DNA from: Voacanga thouarsii
Taxonomy: Eukaryota; Streptophyta; Magnoliopsida; Gentianales; Apocynaceae
Length of the DNA: 64,000 nucleotides
NCBI GenBank assembly: GCA_026120185.1
Contig: JANUWF010003375.1
Coordinates: forward strand, 4,406,736-4,470,735
Direction of reading: 5' to 3'
The notes under the pieces were generated by a model, which was given only the letters and a program-made list of their open reading frames with translations, was not told the origin of the DNA and made no database searches. Made by a program: the position numbers and the translations under genes. The stretch's first letter is position 1; every line of letters starts with the position of its first letter. Positions 35,467 to 47,100 of the stretch are shown piece after piece.

Positions 35467-35763
35467 TCAAGATAAATAAATCAAGGGGGATTGTGCAAGA
35501 AGGACTTCAAAGGAAGAAGAAGGAGGCTTGTCTTGATGGCAAAACGCAGAACAGGAGCCATGGACGGATAAAAACAGAGACAAAAAAAAAATTATACGCG
35601 AGCCATAAAGGCCATGCGGAAGCGTGAAGATCATACCTTTGCGTTCCTTAACCCTCCTAGGTTGCGTAGGAATAGATTGAACGGCTGGAATCGCCTCGCT
35701 TTGCACAGTTGAAGGAGCTTCCGGTTGAACACCCGTTAGCCTTCGACTTCGTCTTGTTTGCAT
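35467..35763 (-). CDS. Conserved LTR-encoded open frame, possible spliced exon
   Basis: Starts MQTRRSRRLTGVQPEAP and continues with Gln/Pro/Val repeats (VQSEAIPAVQS) and QPRRVKERKG. The first ~75 residues are kept in both LTRs (partner 43593-43312) with few changes. After codons VKERK the DNA is AAAG|GTATGATC, a good 5' splice site, so it may be a first exon of about 41 residues and not a 98-residue protein. I recognise no domain. It may simply be a conserved U5/R segment that happens to be open. Confidence 0.35.
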   Translation of the reverse strand: MQTRRSRRLTGVQPEAPSTVQSEAIPAVQSIPTQPRRVKERKGMIFTLPHGLYGSRIIFFLSLFLSVHGSCSAFCHQDKPPSSSFEVLLAQSPLIYLS

Positions 35764-37577
35764 TAACGCTTAGCTCTCCAGCTCTCGGGATATTCCTCAG
35801 CCTAACCTCTAGTCGGTGAACACTATGGTGAAGAGGAAGGGTCTCAATTCTCCTTGGTTCGTTCGCTATTGATTAGCAAAGAACAAGAGAAAAACAAGAA
35901 GAAGAAGAAGAGAGCTTTTGTGAGAGAGAGAGAGAGAGACTCACGTGAGAGTCTCCTTAGCCAAGGAAAATTAGGGTTTTTTTTCTTTTCAAAGAGTTGT
36001 TTATATTCAGTCAAAATTAGGTCTCTCAATCTCTGATAAACATATCCCGGGGATTTCAAAATACCCGGATGTTATCCTGAGAAACAGTTTGGCCTAACCT
36101 TAAACTCCTCTTAACCGTATCTGGAAAAAACCCTAAGGTCCAAGCTATTGGGCCAGATAAATATTTATTATTTTTCTTGGACCCAAAAAGCTCAAAATAA
36201 TAAATATTAATTATTTATTTTCTGGGTTTACATAAGTAACCCAATAAATAATTAATGAGCCCAAATGAACCATAATAATTAATCTTTAATTATTTATTTC
36301 TTGGGCCTACATAAATAACCCAATAAATAATTAAACATTAATTATTTCCCCTAGTTTAAGCCCAGGTTAATTTCTTAATTATTCATACTGGACCTAGGCC
36401 CTAAATAATTAATTAACCAAATAAACTAGATAATTAATTTCTCTCAACTCCTATTTTATTTATTTATTTATTTATTTTATTCCAGTCCAATAATAAATTA
36501 GACTTCTGAATAAAATAAAATAAAACAAAATAAAATAAAATCCTCTTCAAGCGAGACCAAATCCTCAACCCAAAAATAGTTAGGACTTACGGGCTATCCC
36601 GAGGACCAAAAAGACACATCGCCTTGGCTGCTAAAATGACCAAAATACCCATGCTATATAAATAGCTGTATTTTTCATTTTAAATATTTCCTAATATCAC
36701 CATAAGGAAATATTGACCCCAAGGACAATGCTGCATTCGCAAAGTCTCCGACCTACATGTGAAATGACTAAAATACCCCTCTACACATCGCCGTACATTT
36801 AGAGAGGAAGAAGTGTACTAACACCCCTCTAAATGACATCTACCATCCTTAGGCTTCTAGTCCAATGATCCACGAATTCCTGGAGTGTTTCCGCTTTCCA
36901 AGGGAGCTACCCTAAAGCAAACATCCAAGTCATGTTTCCCAGGGTCCTGGATAATTTAGACCATTCGGACAACCACAATGGGCGATATAGTGCAGAAACT
37001 ATCTTGTCTAAGTCTGTCTTAACTAACTAGTCACACATACCCAACATGCAGGTATATTGGCCCTATGATAGAACCTCAACTACAGCAAATCAAAGTATAT
37101 GCTTCCAGCTTCGCTAGACCACCAACTCATACTCAAGTCGTAGAGTACTAGTCCACGTCTGTAGCGGTAGTAGTCTAGGTTTCTACCATATAGTACTTTG
37201 AGAAACCACTACTACGAGGTCTGTTCTACGTATTCAAAATACGCTTATGTCATGAAGTGAGTGGACTACCCATCGGCTAAAGGTAAGCCATTCCCCATTT
37301 GGAATTCATAACATAATAACCTAAACATGATGAGGTTCCCGGTCTCATCAATAGGTTAAGAACAAATGTTTATGTGTTAAATAACCCGTGATCCATACCT
37401 TACTTGTGAAAGACCACCATTCACCTGGATTACTTATTTAAACACAATGGGTCCATTCCAAACGAAAATCGTGCACAAACAAAAAGTAAATTTACAAACA
37501 ATTTCGAAAATAAATTCTTTTATTAAATAATTCGATTTTACATCGAAACCTAGTCTAAGAGGGCATACAATCCAACA
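35534..37577 (-). repeat. Copia 3' LTR (left copy)
   Basis: A 2044-bp direct repeat of 43364-45403. On the minus strand it starts TGTTGGATTGTATGCC after the polypurine tract. It contains a conserved open frame (minus, from 35763) starting MQTRRSRRLTGVQPEAP, with a good splice donor, and a CT/GA tract (about 35922-35938). Confidence 0.95.
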
Positions 37578-37590
37578 ATCTCCCACTTGC
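37578..37590 (-). other. Polypurine tract of the young Copia element
   Basis: On the minus strand GCAAGTGGGAGAT abuts the 3' LTR start TGTTGG, the usual plus-strand priming tract of plant Copia elements. Confidence 0.9.
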
Positions 37591-37594
37591 ACTC

Positions 37595-38230
37595 TAAGAT
37601 TAGGTAAGTCCATAGGTGCCCACCCCTATGGCATCTAAGTGTCTCTTGAAGACTCTCTCGGCCAAAGGCTTGGTGAATGGGTGCTGCTAGATTGTTTTAC
37701 GAGGTAATATGTTCCACCACGACTTCCCGTCTCTGGATGAAATCCCGGATCAGGTGGTACTTTCTCTCGATGTGTTTCCCCTTCTTGTGGTTCCGAGGCT
37801 CCTTAGATTGAGACACTGCTCCAGTGTTGTCGCAATACATCACAACCGGCCTGTCCATATGTGGTACGACTCCAAGTTCGAAAGAAACTTCAGGAGCAGG
37901 CTCGCTTCCTTGGACGCTTCCGAAGCTGCCACATACTCGGCTTCCATGGTTGAGTCGGCAATACAAGATTGCTTGATACTCGCTCCATGAAATTGCTCCT
38001 CCGAGACAAGGTGAAGACATATCCACTAGTGGATTTTCTCTCATCCTTATCCGCACGGAAGTCCGAGTCCGTGTATCCTGTAGGAACCAAATCATCGACC
38101 ACAGTAAACCGACATATAATCTCTCGGTTCCCTTGAGGTACTTGAGAATATGCTTTACAACTTGCCAATGAACCTTCCACGGGTTTGAGCGATATCCGCT
38201 AACTAAGCCCACGGCAAAGCGGATATCCGG
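37595..38230 (-). pseudogene. Copia RNase H domain, frameshifted
   Basis: RNase H degrades the RNA template during reverse transcription. Minus-strand frames read HWQVVKHILKYLKGT (start), LGGAISW in the middle, then PVVMYCDNTGAVSQSKEPRN and HIERKYHLIRDFIQRREVVV. These match the Copia HW-AVKRILRYLKGT, CDN--A and KHI--KYHLIR pattern. The stretch is split over two or three frames (38212-37697 and 38180-37890 overlap). After about 37697 a stop interrupts the last segment, whose remnants resemble the usual ADP-TK-L ending. Confidence 0.9.
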
Positions 38231-39110
38231 CCTAGTACACTGACATGGCGTACATGAGACTTCCCACCGCCGAAGCGTAGGGAATCCTACTCATTCTGTC
38301 CTTTTCTTCTTGAGACTTAGGACAGTCCTTCGAAGAAAATGACAACCCATGTCTGCAAGGGATTAGAGCTCCCTTGCATGAGTCCATGCCGTACTTGTCC
38401 AGCATCTTGTCAATGTATGTCGCTTGGGATAATCCTAACATTCTCTGCTTCCTATTTCTAAGAAGCCTAATCCCGAGACTGTAGCTGGCTTCTCCCAAGT
38501 CCTTCATACTGAATTGACTAGACAGCCAAACCTTTGTAGATGACAATGTCCCTACATTATTTCCAATGAGTAGAATGTCATCCACATACAGGACAAGAAA
38601 AACCACATTGATGCCTTCAAGTTTCCTGTACACGCATGGTTCATCTTCGTTTTGAATAAAACCATAAGACTTTACAGTCTCATCAAAACGAATGTTCCAT
38701 GCTCTTGATGCCTGCTTAAGTCCATAAATGGACTTCTTAAGCTTGTAAACCATGTGTTCCTGGCCTTCAGCAATGAAGCCTTCCGGTTGGGACATATAGA
38801 TGTCTTCGCTAAGATGGCCATTTAAGAATGCCGTCTTGACATCCATTTGTCATATCTCGTAGTCATAGTGACAGGCGATGGCAAGGAGGATGCGAATGGA
38901 TTTAAGCATGGCTACCGGGGAAAAGGTTTCCTCATAGTCGATACCCTCTTTCTGAGTATACCATTTCGCCACAAGACTAGCTTTGAAGGTTTCCACCTTC
39001 CCATCCGCTCCTCTCTTCCTCTTGTATACCCACTTTCACCCAATGGGTTTTATCCCTTCAGGTGAAGCTACAAGATCCCAAACCTGATTGAGGTACATAG
39101 ACTCAATCTA
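38231..39110 (-). pseudogene. Copia reverse transcriptase domain
   Basis: Copies element RNA to DNA. From 38846 to 38232 (minus) an open stretch reads [40 protein letters not shown], then [13 protein letters not shown] with the YVDD catalytic motif, and [18 protein letters not shown]. Upstream (38847-39110) the fingers region (KWVYKRKRGADGKVETFKA, YEETFSPVAM) is legible but broken by stops, including a TAG just before MDVKTAF and one after NLWHEAMKA. The catalytic core is nearly intact. Confidence 0.95.
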
Positions 39111-39430
39111 GGCTTTCATTGCTTCATGCCACAGATTTGCATCGGCATCAGCAATAGCCTCCTCGTATCTAGCGGGGTCTTGTTCCTGATGGTCGGAAAC
39201 CAGCTCAAAGGCTTCTCCAGTACATCTATCCGGAATCCTAGACACTCTCCCACTACGACGAGGCTCCATTTGTACAGGCTCTTGAGGCTGTGCCTCTTCT
39301 TGCTCCAAAATCGGGTCAGTAGAAGTTGATTCCATAGATAACTTCTCCTGCAGTTCCAACCTCGTTGAACCTTTAGTGGAAGTACTTTGATCATCTTCCA
39401 AGTATCTAGCATTGGTACTGACTAGTACCT
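39111..39430 (-). pseudogene. Copia integrase-RT linker region
   Basis: Minus-strand frame 39401-39108 has an acidic, Gln/Ser-rich stretch, then MEPRRSGRVSRIPDRCTGEA and YEEAIADADANLWHEAMKA. RRSGRV--(I/Q)P-R and EA---D---W--AM- are the standard lead-in to the Copia RT. It ends at a TAG. Confidence 0.85.
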
Positions 39431-39499
39431 TCTGCTCCTTAGGATGATAAAAGTAGCCTCATTTTGTCCCTTTTGGATACCCAACAAAATAGCATAATT

Positions 39500-40460
39500 C
39501 TGATCTTGGTTCCAACTTGTCTCACTTGATCAGTACATAAGTCGGACACCCCCAAATCCCGAGATGATTCGGACTTGGCTTACGCCCGATCCACATCTCA
39601 TAAGGAGTCCTAGGTACTGACTTGGAAGGCACCAAGTTCAGAATATGTGCCGCTGTTTCCAGGGCATATCCCCAAAAGGACACTGGAAGAGTAGCATGAG
39701 ATATCATGCTTCGGACCATTTCCATCAACGTCCTGTTCCTTCTCTCAGCTACTCCGTTCTGCTGGGGGTTCCGTGCGAGAGGCTGGGATACTATCCCATG
39801 ATGTACCATGTAGTCCTTGAATTCACCTAGGAGGTACTCTCCACCACGATCCGATCGTAAGGTTTTGATTAATTTACCGTCCGACGCTCCACTTCGACCT
39901 TAAACTCTTTGAACTTGTCAAAGAGTCGGACTTGCGTCTCATCGGGTAAATGTAACCATACCTCGTACAATCATCCGTGAACGTGATGAAGTACTCAAAA
40001 CCTCCCCTAGCTGGTGTAGACAATGGACCGCACACATCAGTGTGAACAAGACTCAACACCTCCTTGGCTCTATCCGCCTTTGGTGTAAAAGACCTTTTGG
40101 TCATTTTTCCCATCGAGCGGGATTCACATCGAGGCCAACTTTCCAATCTCAATGAGCCCAAAGGCCCATCATGGATTAGCCTCCGAATCCTGGTTGAGTT
40201 AATATGACCCAACCTCGGATACCAAAGGTATGAATCATTGATATTGGTCTTTCTCTTCTTAGTTAAAGGTTCAGACAGAGCGTTATTTGATTGGTTATTA
40301 ATAGGGTTTAAAAAGAACAAATTTCCATACATGTGCCCAGTACATAAAATTTCTCCATCTCTACTGATAGAAATACCAGAATGGAAAGATACGAGAATAT
40401 CCTTGATTAATAAGTTTTGCAAGCTGAAATCAAATTCGACGAAAACCAGGTACATATAAA
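39500..40460 (-). pseudogene. Copia GAG-pre-integrase and integrase core, frameshifted
   Basis: Inserts the DNA copy into the genome. Frame 40455-39874 reads SYLWYPRLGHINSTRIRRLI and CESRSMGKMTKRSF, then LVHTDVCGPLSTPARGGFEY with the first catalytic Asp, and FTDDCTRYGYIY. Between the frames (about 39840-39870) lies TLRSDRGGEYL with the second Asp. Frame 39809-39522 reads NPQQNGVAERRNRTLMEMVR with the catalytic Glu, and RTPYEMWIGRKPS. The zinc-binding motif is damaged: LWH is LWY, and C-SC is C-SR. So D, D and E all survive but in different frames. Confidence 0.92.
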
Positions 40461-40559
40461 ATGTCTTTTAAAACCACTATCTTATTACAATAAAAAATAA
40501 GATCCAGCTCTCCCACTTGCAAGGGCCCGGACTTGTGCTCCATTACCCACTCGAAGCCC

Positions 40560-40700
40560 ATGTTCGCCCTTCTTGAGTCTTCTTATCTTCCTAAACCCAC
40601 GTAAGGAGTTACGAGATATGATCGATGGCTCCTGAATCAACAATCCAAGTGGAAGTTGATCCTACCATTGATATGGACTCTAGATAGTAAACATTACCTG
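40560..40700 (-). pseudogene. Copia protease remnant
   Basis: On the minus strand one frame reads STWIVDSGAIDHIS, the aspartic protease active site (family consensus W-(I/L)DSGAS-H). The DSG is intact (about 40627-40641) but a stop follows shortly after. Confidence 0.8.
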
Positions 40701-41480
40701 TGGGATTTTTCTTGGCTCGAAGATCCGGACACTCCTTTTCCAGTGTCCCTTCTTTCCACACTTGAAGCCCTTGCCCTTTGGTTTGTCCTTGGGCTGGTTC
40801 TTGGGTCAGGCTGCTGCATTCCCCTTCTTCCTCTTGAACTTTCCGGGCTTAGGCCCGGTTCTTGAAGAAGAGGCCTTAGCAATCATGGCCTTAGGCTGCG
40901 GCTTCATGACCTTCTCCACCATCTGGAGCTCCTTCATCAGTTCAGTCAAACTCATGTTCAACTTGTTCATGTTATAGTTTAACTTGAATTGAGTGAAAGA
41001 GCCCGGTAGAGATTCGAGAACCATGTCCACTTGGCTCTCGGGGTCAATGACAGCCCCTAAGATTTCTGCCTCCTCGAAAGCAGCAATCATCTTGAGCATA
41101 TGCTCTCGGATCGATGCTCCTCGGCCATTTTAGTGTTTACAATTGTTCGAAGAGCCTCCTGCCTTGCGGGCCGGCTCTTGTCCGCGAACATAGTTGCCAA
41201 CGATTGACTTATGTCATATGCAGAAGCCATGTGCTCGTGTTTTGACTGGAGCACATTAGACATGGAAGCTAACATATAGCAACGTGCCATTTCGTCGGCT
41301 TTCTTCCATGACTTTTCGACCTCTCGCTCTTCGGCGGTGGAACCTTCCCAGATAACGAGGCGGGTTTCGTAAATGACATACTTATACTCCTCAGCTGTGA
41401 GTATTATGTCCGGGTTCCTTTTCCGAGTCCACATAGTTTGGACCCGTTAACTTATTCTCCCTGAGAATAACGGCCAATGG
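40700..41480 (-). pseudogene. Copia gag with zinc knuckle, frameshifted
   Basis: Forms the virus-like particle. Minus-strand order: NKLTGPNYVD (about 41460-41430); a frameshift to RNPDIILTAEEYKYVIYETR (frame 41434-41087); a frameshift near 41100-41130 to EHMLKMIAAFEEAEILGAV; then VLESLPGSFTQFKLNYNMNK (frame 41099-40806), a basic linker, and a zinc knuckle (about 40728-40770) reading KGFKCGKKGHWKRSVR. The CCHC motif has lost its first Cys (Gly) and its last Cys through a shift. At least three lesions. Confidence 0.88.
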
Positions 41481-43342
41481 ACTAAAAGAACCTCCCACCA
41501 TTTACGAAAATCGAAAATAAAAGAAAGAAATTAGTTTGTGAAAACAAAATGAAATTTGTGCACTGAAAATAATTTGGCTCTTAGGAAAACCGACATAGCT
41601 TCTTGGGAAGATTAACGAGTTTCCTAAGCTAAGTGTATTAACCACCACAAATTAATTTCCCTTCTAGGTAATGGTCTAGAGAATAACTCCATCGTGGGAT
41701 GGCCGTTTCCTCTCATTTCCTATGGACATACCTCGCACTATAACCTCCAACGTGGGCTGGCCGATCATAGTACGTGCCCCGGGTTATTAATTACATCCTT
41801 CCATTAGATCTAGATCCTTGTGGTATCCCCATCCTATATGGGTTCACTCCCGGGGTGACGCGAGGGATCCACGATCTCTAATGAGGACCGTGATGGAAGC
41901 CGTGGGGCCGTTGGAACCCCTCTCCCACTTAGTCTTTTAAAATTAAGGTTTTCTGGAAAATATCCTTTTGAAATTTCCATTAAGTTTTTCTTAACTCAAA
42001 AATAAAATATCTAAGTCCAATAAAATCTCTATGTCAAGGCTTATATCCTTTGAGAGATTTCCTCCATGGACTAATTTTATATAAGTTAAAACTTAATGAT
42101 TTCAAAAATTTCCAATTAAAACTTTCTAGAGACTTTGGTCTCAAGTTTATTTGACAAAATCATTTTTCTAGTCCAAAACAAAACAAAATGGCTCTCCATT
42201 TTAATTTACAAAAATATCTAAATCCAATATATTTTCTATGTCAAGGATTAAATCCTTTGAGAAAATATTCAAGGATTAATTTTTGTACCAATTAAAATAA
42301 CCATTTAGTTTTTAAAGAAAAATATTTTTCCTTGCCAAAACAAAAGGTTCCCAAAGACTTTGGTCTTTGAGGAAAAGCACACATAGGTACATAAAAAAAA
42401 TAGCATGCTAGAAAACAATAAACGTTTTCATGCTTTTCTATTTTTTAAACCTAAGTGCCCAAATAATAGAATTAAACACATTAATTAATTAATTAATGAT
42501 CTTATTTAATCCTAAAATCCCTTACTAATATTTTTCATGCAAATATATTCCAAGAATATAAATATTGCAAAAATATTAACTTCGCCTGGTATGGGACCCC
42601 AAAACGAAAAAGAAAAAAAAATAAAAAAAAAATGCCAAAAAATGTGGCGGTCCACTGCATCGGCCGCACAGGATCCGCCCCTGAATGGCCTGCGGTCCAC
42701 CGCAGCCGCAATGCACCGCGCCGCACCAGATCTCACGCCGCGCGACCCACGGAGCTGATCCGCACCCGCGACCCGCAACCAGTTGCACTCTGCTTCCGAC
42801 CCGCGAAGGATCCGCGCCTTTATCCGAATGGCACTCCCGATCCGGCTTTCTGACCCGCGCGCGGAATTGAATTTCAATTCTGCAATTTCACCAGCTCAAA
42901 TCAAATTGATTCGGCTTCAATTCACACGCAATTGGCTCGGCTTCGCGGCTCCAGCAGCACGGCTCCACTCAAAGATCTTGCGGCTCGGCTCGGCGGCTCG
43001 GAGGCGGCTTGGCGGCTTATGAACAGTGTCATCTTCTTCGTTTTTTCCACTGTCCGCGCGCGAATTTGCAGAAGCTTCCTTTTTCGATTTCTTTCTTATT
43101 TCTTTGGCTTCTTTGGACATTATTACTTACAAAAAACATCCAAAACAAAAACACAACCGCCTATACCCATTAAAATTGGGTTTACACGATTAAAACACCA
43201 AAGCAAAAAAACATTTACAGAGATCCTATGCTTCCACTGTGAAGCTTACATCAAGCCTATCCCATACCAAAACAGCGAAGGATCACAGGTATAATCATCT
43301 TCTCCATTTTATTAACTACCATGCTCCCTATATTGATCAAAA
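41481..43342 (-). other. Long non-coding leader of the young Copia element, with a GC-rich island
   Basis: About 1.86 kb lies between the primer-binding site and gag. No coding frame is supported. Bases 42640-43070 are strongly GC-rich with repeated 'cggc' and 'gcggctcgg' words, in sharp contrast with the surrounding AT-rich DNA. Several overlapping open frames on both strands there (42512-43120) result from the base composition. Confidence 0.6.
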
Positions 43343-43360
43343 CCAATGGCTCTGATACCA
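43343..43360 (-). other. Primer-binding site of the young Copia element (tRNA-iMet)
   Basis: On the minus strand, three bases after the 5' LTR: TGGTATCAGAGCCATTGG, complementary to the initiator tRNA-Met 3' end over at least 13 bases. Confidence 0.95.
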
Positions 43361-43363
43361 CTT

Positions 43364-45403
43364 TGATGGCAAAACGCAAAACAGGAGCCATGGACGGATA
43401 AAAATAGAGACAAAAAAAAAATTATACGCGAGCCATAAAGGCCATGCGGAAGCGTGAAGATCATACCTTTGCGTTCCTTAACCCTCCTAGGTTGCGTAGG
43501 AACAGATTGAACGGCTGGAATCGCCTCGCTTTGCACAGTTGAAGGAGCTTCCGGTTGAACACCCGCTAGCCTTCGACTTCGTCTTGTTTGCATTAACGCT
43601 TAGCTCTCCAGCTCCCGGGATATTCCTCAGCCTAACCTCTAGTCGGTGAACACTATGGTGAAGAGGAAGGGTCTCAATTCTCCTTGGTTCGTTCGCTATT
43701 GATTAGCAAAGAACAAGAGAAAAACAAGAAGAAGAAGAAGAGAGCTTTTGTGAGAGAGAGAGAGACTCACATGAGAGTCTCCTTAGCCAAGGAAAATTAG
43801 GGTTTTTTTTCTTTTCAAAGAGTTGTTTATATTCAGCCAAAATTAGGTCTCTTAATCTCTGATAAACATATCCCGGGGATTTCAAAATACCCGGATGTTA
43901 TCCTGAGAAACAGTTTGGCCTAACCTTAAACTCCTCTTAACCGTATCTGGAAAAAACCCTAAGGTCCAAGCTATTGGGCCAGATAAATATTTATTATTTT
44001 TCTTGGACCTAAAAAGCCCAAAATAATAAATATTAATTATTTATTTTCTGGGTTTACATAAGTAACCCAATAAATAATTAATGAGCCCAAATGAACCATA
44101 ATAATTAATATTTAATTATTTATTTCTTGGGCCTACATAAATAACCCAATAAATAATTAAACATTAATTATTTCCCCTAATTTAAACCCAGGTTAATTTC
44201 TTAATTATTCATATTGGACCTAGGCCCTGAATAATTAATTAACCAAATAAACTAGATAATTAATTTCTCTCAACTCCTATTTTATTTATTTATTTATTTA
44301 TTTTATTCCAGTCCAATAATAAATTAAACTTCCTGAATAAAATAAAATAAAAAAAAATAAATTAAAATCCTCTTCAACTGAGACCAAATCCTCAATCCAA
44401 AAATAGTTAGGACTTACGGGCTATCCCGAGGACCAAAAAGACACATCGCCTTGGCTGCTAAAATGACCAAAATACACATGCTATATAAATAGCTGTATTT
44501 TGCATTTTAAATATTTCCTAATATCACCATAAGGAAATATTGACCCCAAGGACAATGCTGCATTCGCAAAGTCTCCGACCTACAGGTGAAATGACTAAAA
44601 TACCCCTCTACACATCGCCGTACATTTAAAGAGGAAGAAGTGTACTAACACCCCTCTAAATGACATCTACCATCCTTAGGCTTCTAGTCCAATGATCCAC
44701 GACTTCTGGAGTGTTTCCGCTTTCAAGGGAGCTACCCTAAAGCAAACATCCAAGTCATGTTTCCCAGGGTCCTGGATAATTTAGACCATTCGGACAACCA
44801 CAAGGGGCGATATAGTGCAGAAACTATCTTGTCTAAGTCTGTCTTAACTAACTAGTCACACATACCCAACATGCAAGTATATTGGCCCTATGATAGAACC
44901 TCAACTACAACAAATCAAAGTATATGCTTCCAGCTTCGCTAGACCACCAACTCATACTCAAGTCGTAGAGTACTAGTCCACGCTTGTAGCGGTAGTAGTC
45001 TAGGTTTCTACCATATAGTACTTTGAGAAACCACTACTACGAGTCCTGTTCTACGTATTCAAAATACGCTTATGTCATGAAGTGAGTGGACTACCCATCG
45101 GCTAAAGGTAAGCCATTCCCCATTTGGAATTCATAACATAATAACCTAAACATGATGAGGTTCCCAGTCTCATCAATAGGTTAAGAACAAATGTTTATGT
45201 GTTAAATAACCCGTGATCCATACCTTACTGTGAAAGACCACCATTCACCTGGATCACTTATTTAAACACAATGGGTCTGTTCCAAACGAAAATCGTGCAC
45301 AAACAAAAAGTAAATTCACAAACAATTTCTGAAAATAAATTCTTTTATTAAATAATTTGATTTTACATCAGAAACCTAGTCTAAGAGGGCATACAATCCA
45401 ACA
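43364..45403 (-). repeat. Copia 5' LTR (right copy)
   Basis: 2040 bp, nearly identical to 35534-37577. On the minus strand it is followed at once by the primer-binding site. The frame starting at 43593 (MQTRRSRRLAGVQPEAP) is conserved with the other LTR and here reads out of the LTR into the leader. Confidence 0.95.
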
Positions 45404-47081
45404 TGTCTATGAGTGCTTTCTTTTACTTTGTTTTCTTTTTCTTGAACAATGATGTGTTAATTTTTTAATTGTAATTTGACATTATTTTAGGTATTCATGA
45501 TTTTTAGAGTTGTTTCATCTTTTGATTAATTGTTTGTTCTTCTTGGTATTTGATTACTTGTTCTTATTACGAGATTAGTTGGTTATTTTTTTCCATTAAC
45601 TTACTGGACCAAGAGGGTTGATGGTGGTTTCAATTCATTAATTTCATATTCATTGTCGATTAACTTATTGGACCAAGGTGGTTAATTGATGAGAATTGGT
45701 AATTAAAGGTTAATTGATGTCTGCCGAGACCAAATATTCATTGATTAATTTCATTTTTTAAATTTGCTAATGGAATTTAATTAAGGATTGTGTTTAATGC
45801 ATTTTTTGGATGAATTAGTTGAGACGAGACCAAGTAATTCTAATTTATCTAGAAGATAGGGATTTTATGGATTGACCAAAGAAGTGAATCTATCTTAATC
45901 CTTCATGACGTGAATAGAATAATTAGTTATGATAATAATTAGGTAGGTTAATATCATGTTTGCTACAACAATGGTTTAAGTTACATAGTTCTCCATCCTT
46001 GACATGTTTATATTCTTTTATTTTATTTTATTTTCCTTTTTATTTATTTTTTACTTTTTTAAGTAGGTTAAACAATGAAAGAAAAGTGATTAATGCATAC
46101 TTATTCCTGGACGATCGACACTCGTTTGAACCCTATGCTATGTTAATGATGAATACGCTTACTCATATGTGTAATTTGGGGTTAATGTTTTAAATTAAAC
46201 TTTATTGGGAATGTGCTTATTTTTATATAATTTTTATACCCAAATCTATACGCATCAGTGACACAGCTCCAGGTCTAACCTGTACAGAGGCGATTTTGTG
46301 CACGATTTGGTATCTTCCAAAGGATTTTGGTATTTTTCGAATTCTACTTGACCAAGACTTCTCAAGCTACGAATTCTGGTATCAATGGAGCTTAAAAAGA
46401 AAAGAAAAACATAAGAGAAATGTGTGAATCCAAGGAACAAAGTTCCAATCACTCACAAAAAGGAGATTTGTCATTCAAGAAGCATTAGTCAAGAAGGTTC
46501 TCAAGGATAAGAAGAATAGCTTATCTATGAGTTCTGTCTTTTACTTTTGTTTTCTTCTTCTAGAATAATGATGTAATTAATGTTTTCATTGTAATTTGAC
46601 ATTATTTTGGGATTCATGATTTTTGGTTTAATCTTGCTATTTATCAAATTTCTATCATTCTTGTTGTTTGATTACTTGTAATTAATCATGAGATAGTGAG
46701 TTTATGACTTGGGAAATAATTGAACTCTATTTTAATTCCCTCATGATGCCAAGATGATGATTAATTGAAATAATTGCTAAATAGTTCATTATCATGTTTT
46801 CTAGGATAGTTGTCTAAATTACATATTCTTACATCCTTGAGTTGTACATATTTTTTTTATTATCTTATTTCTTTACTGGGTCTGTTAAAAAATGAATGAA
46901 AATTTATTAGTTTGTACTTGTTCCCTTGAGGATGATACTCGTTAATTTTTTATACTATACTTGCGATGAGTATACTTGCTCGTTTGTGTAATTTGGGATT
47001 AATTTTTGAACTAAAACTTTGCTAAGGGATGTATTTAAATTTAATGATTTATATACACCCAAAATTTACGCATCAAATTTT

Positions 47082-47100
47082 TGGCTCTGCTAACAGGGAA
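47082..47100 (+). other. Decayed primer-binding site (tRNA-Asp type)
   Basis: TGGCTCTGCTAACAGGGAA, six bases after the LTR end. The usual Tat/Athila site is TGGCGCCGTTGCCGGGGA (tRNA-Asp), so several positions have changed. Confidence 0.7.

Larger units (their letters stand above)
35534..45403 (-). mobile_element. Young Copia retrotransposon, minus strand, complete structure, TSD TGTCT
   Basis: About 9.87 kb with LTRs 35534-37577 and 43364-45403, both TGATGGCAAAACGC...CAATCCAACA read on the plus strand. They are flanked by TGTCT (35529-35533 and 45404-45408). On the minus strand the order is 5' LTR (right), PBS, long leader, gag, protease, integrase, RT, RNase H, polypurine tract, 3' LTR (left): the Copia order. 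Every coding part carries frameshifts or stops, so it is not autonomous despite nearly identical LTRs. In the first ~525 bases the LTRs differ by about eight substitutions and one short indel. Confidence 0.95.
34533..46257 (+). mobile_element. Solo LTR of the Tat/Athila-like family, TSD GTGAC, itself interrupted
   Basis: Starts TGATAGAGCCTAAATTAG and ends CTATACGCATCA, flanked by GTGAC at 34528-34532 and 46258-46262. The host LTR sequence is continuous across it (..ggtcaaagtgac / acagctccaggtc.. versus gggtcggagtaacctggcgccagctcc at about 49971). Without the Copia inside it is about 1.85 kb (34533-35533 plus 45409-46257). A TATA-like CCTATAAATAAAGG lies at 35377-35390, a plausible U3 promoter. 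Confidence 0.85.

Noticed and set aside
42512..43120. Several overlapping open frames on both strands in the GC-rich stretch
   Set aside because: High GC removes stop codons by chance. No domain or codon pattern is seen, the frames overlap each other on both strands, and the stretch lies in the leader of a Copia element.
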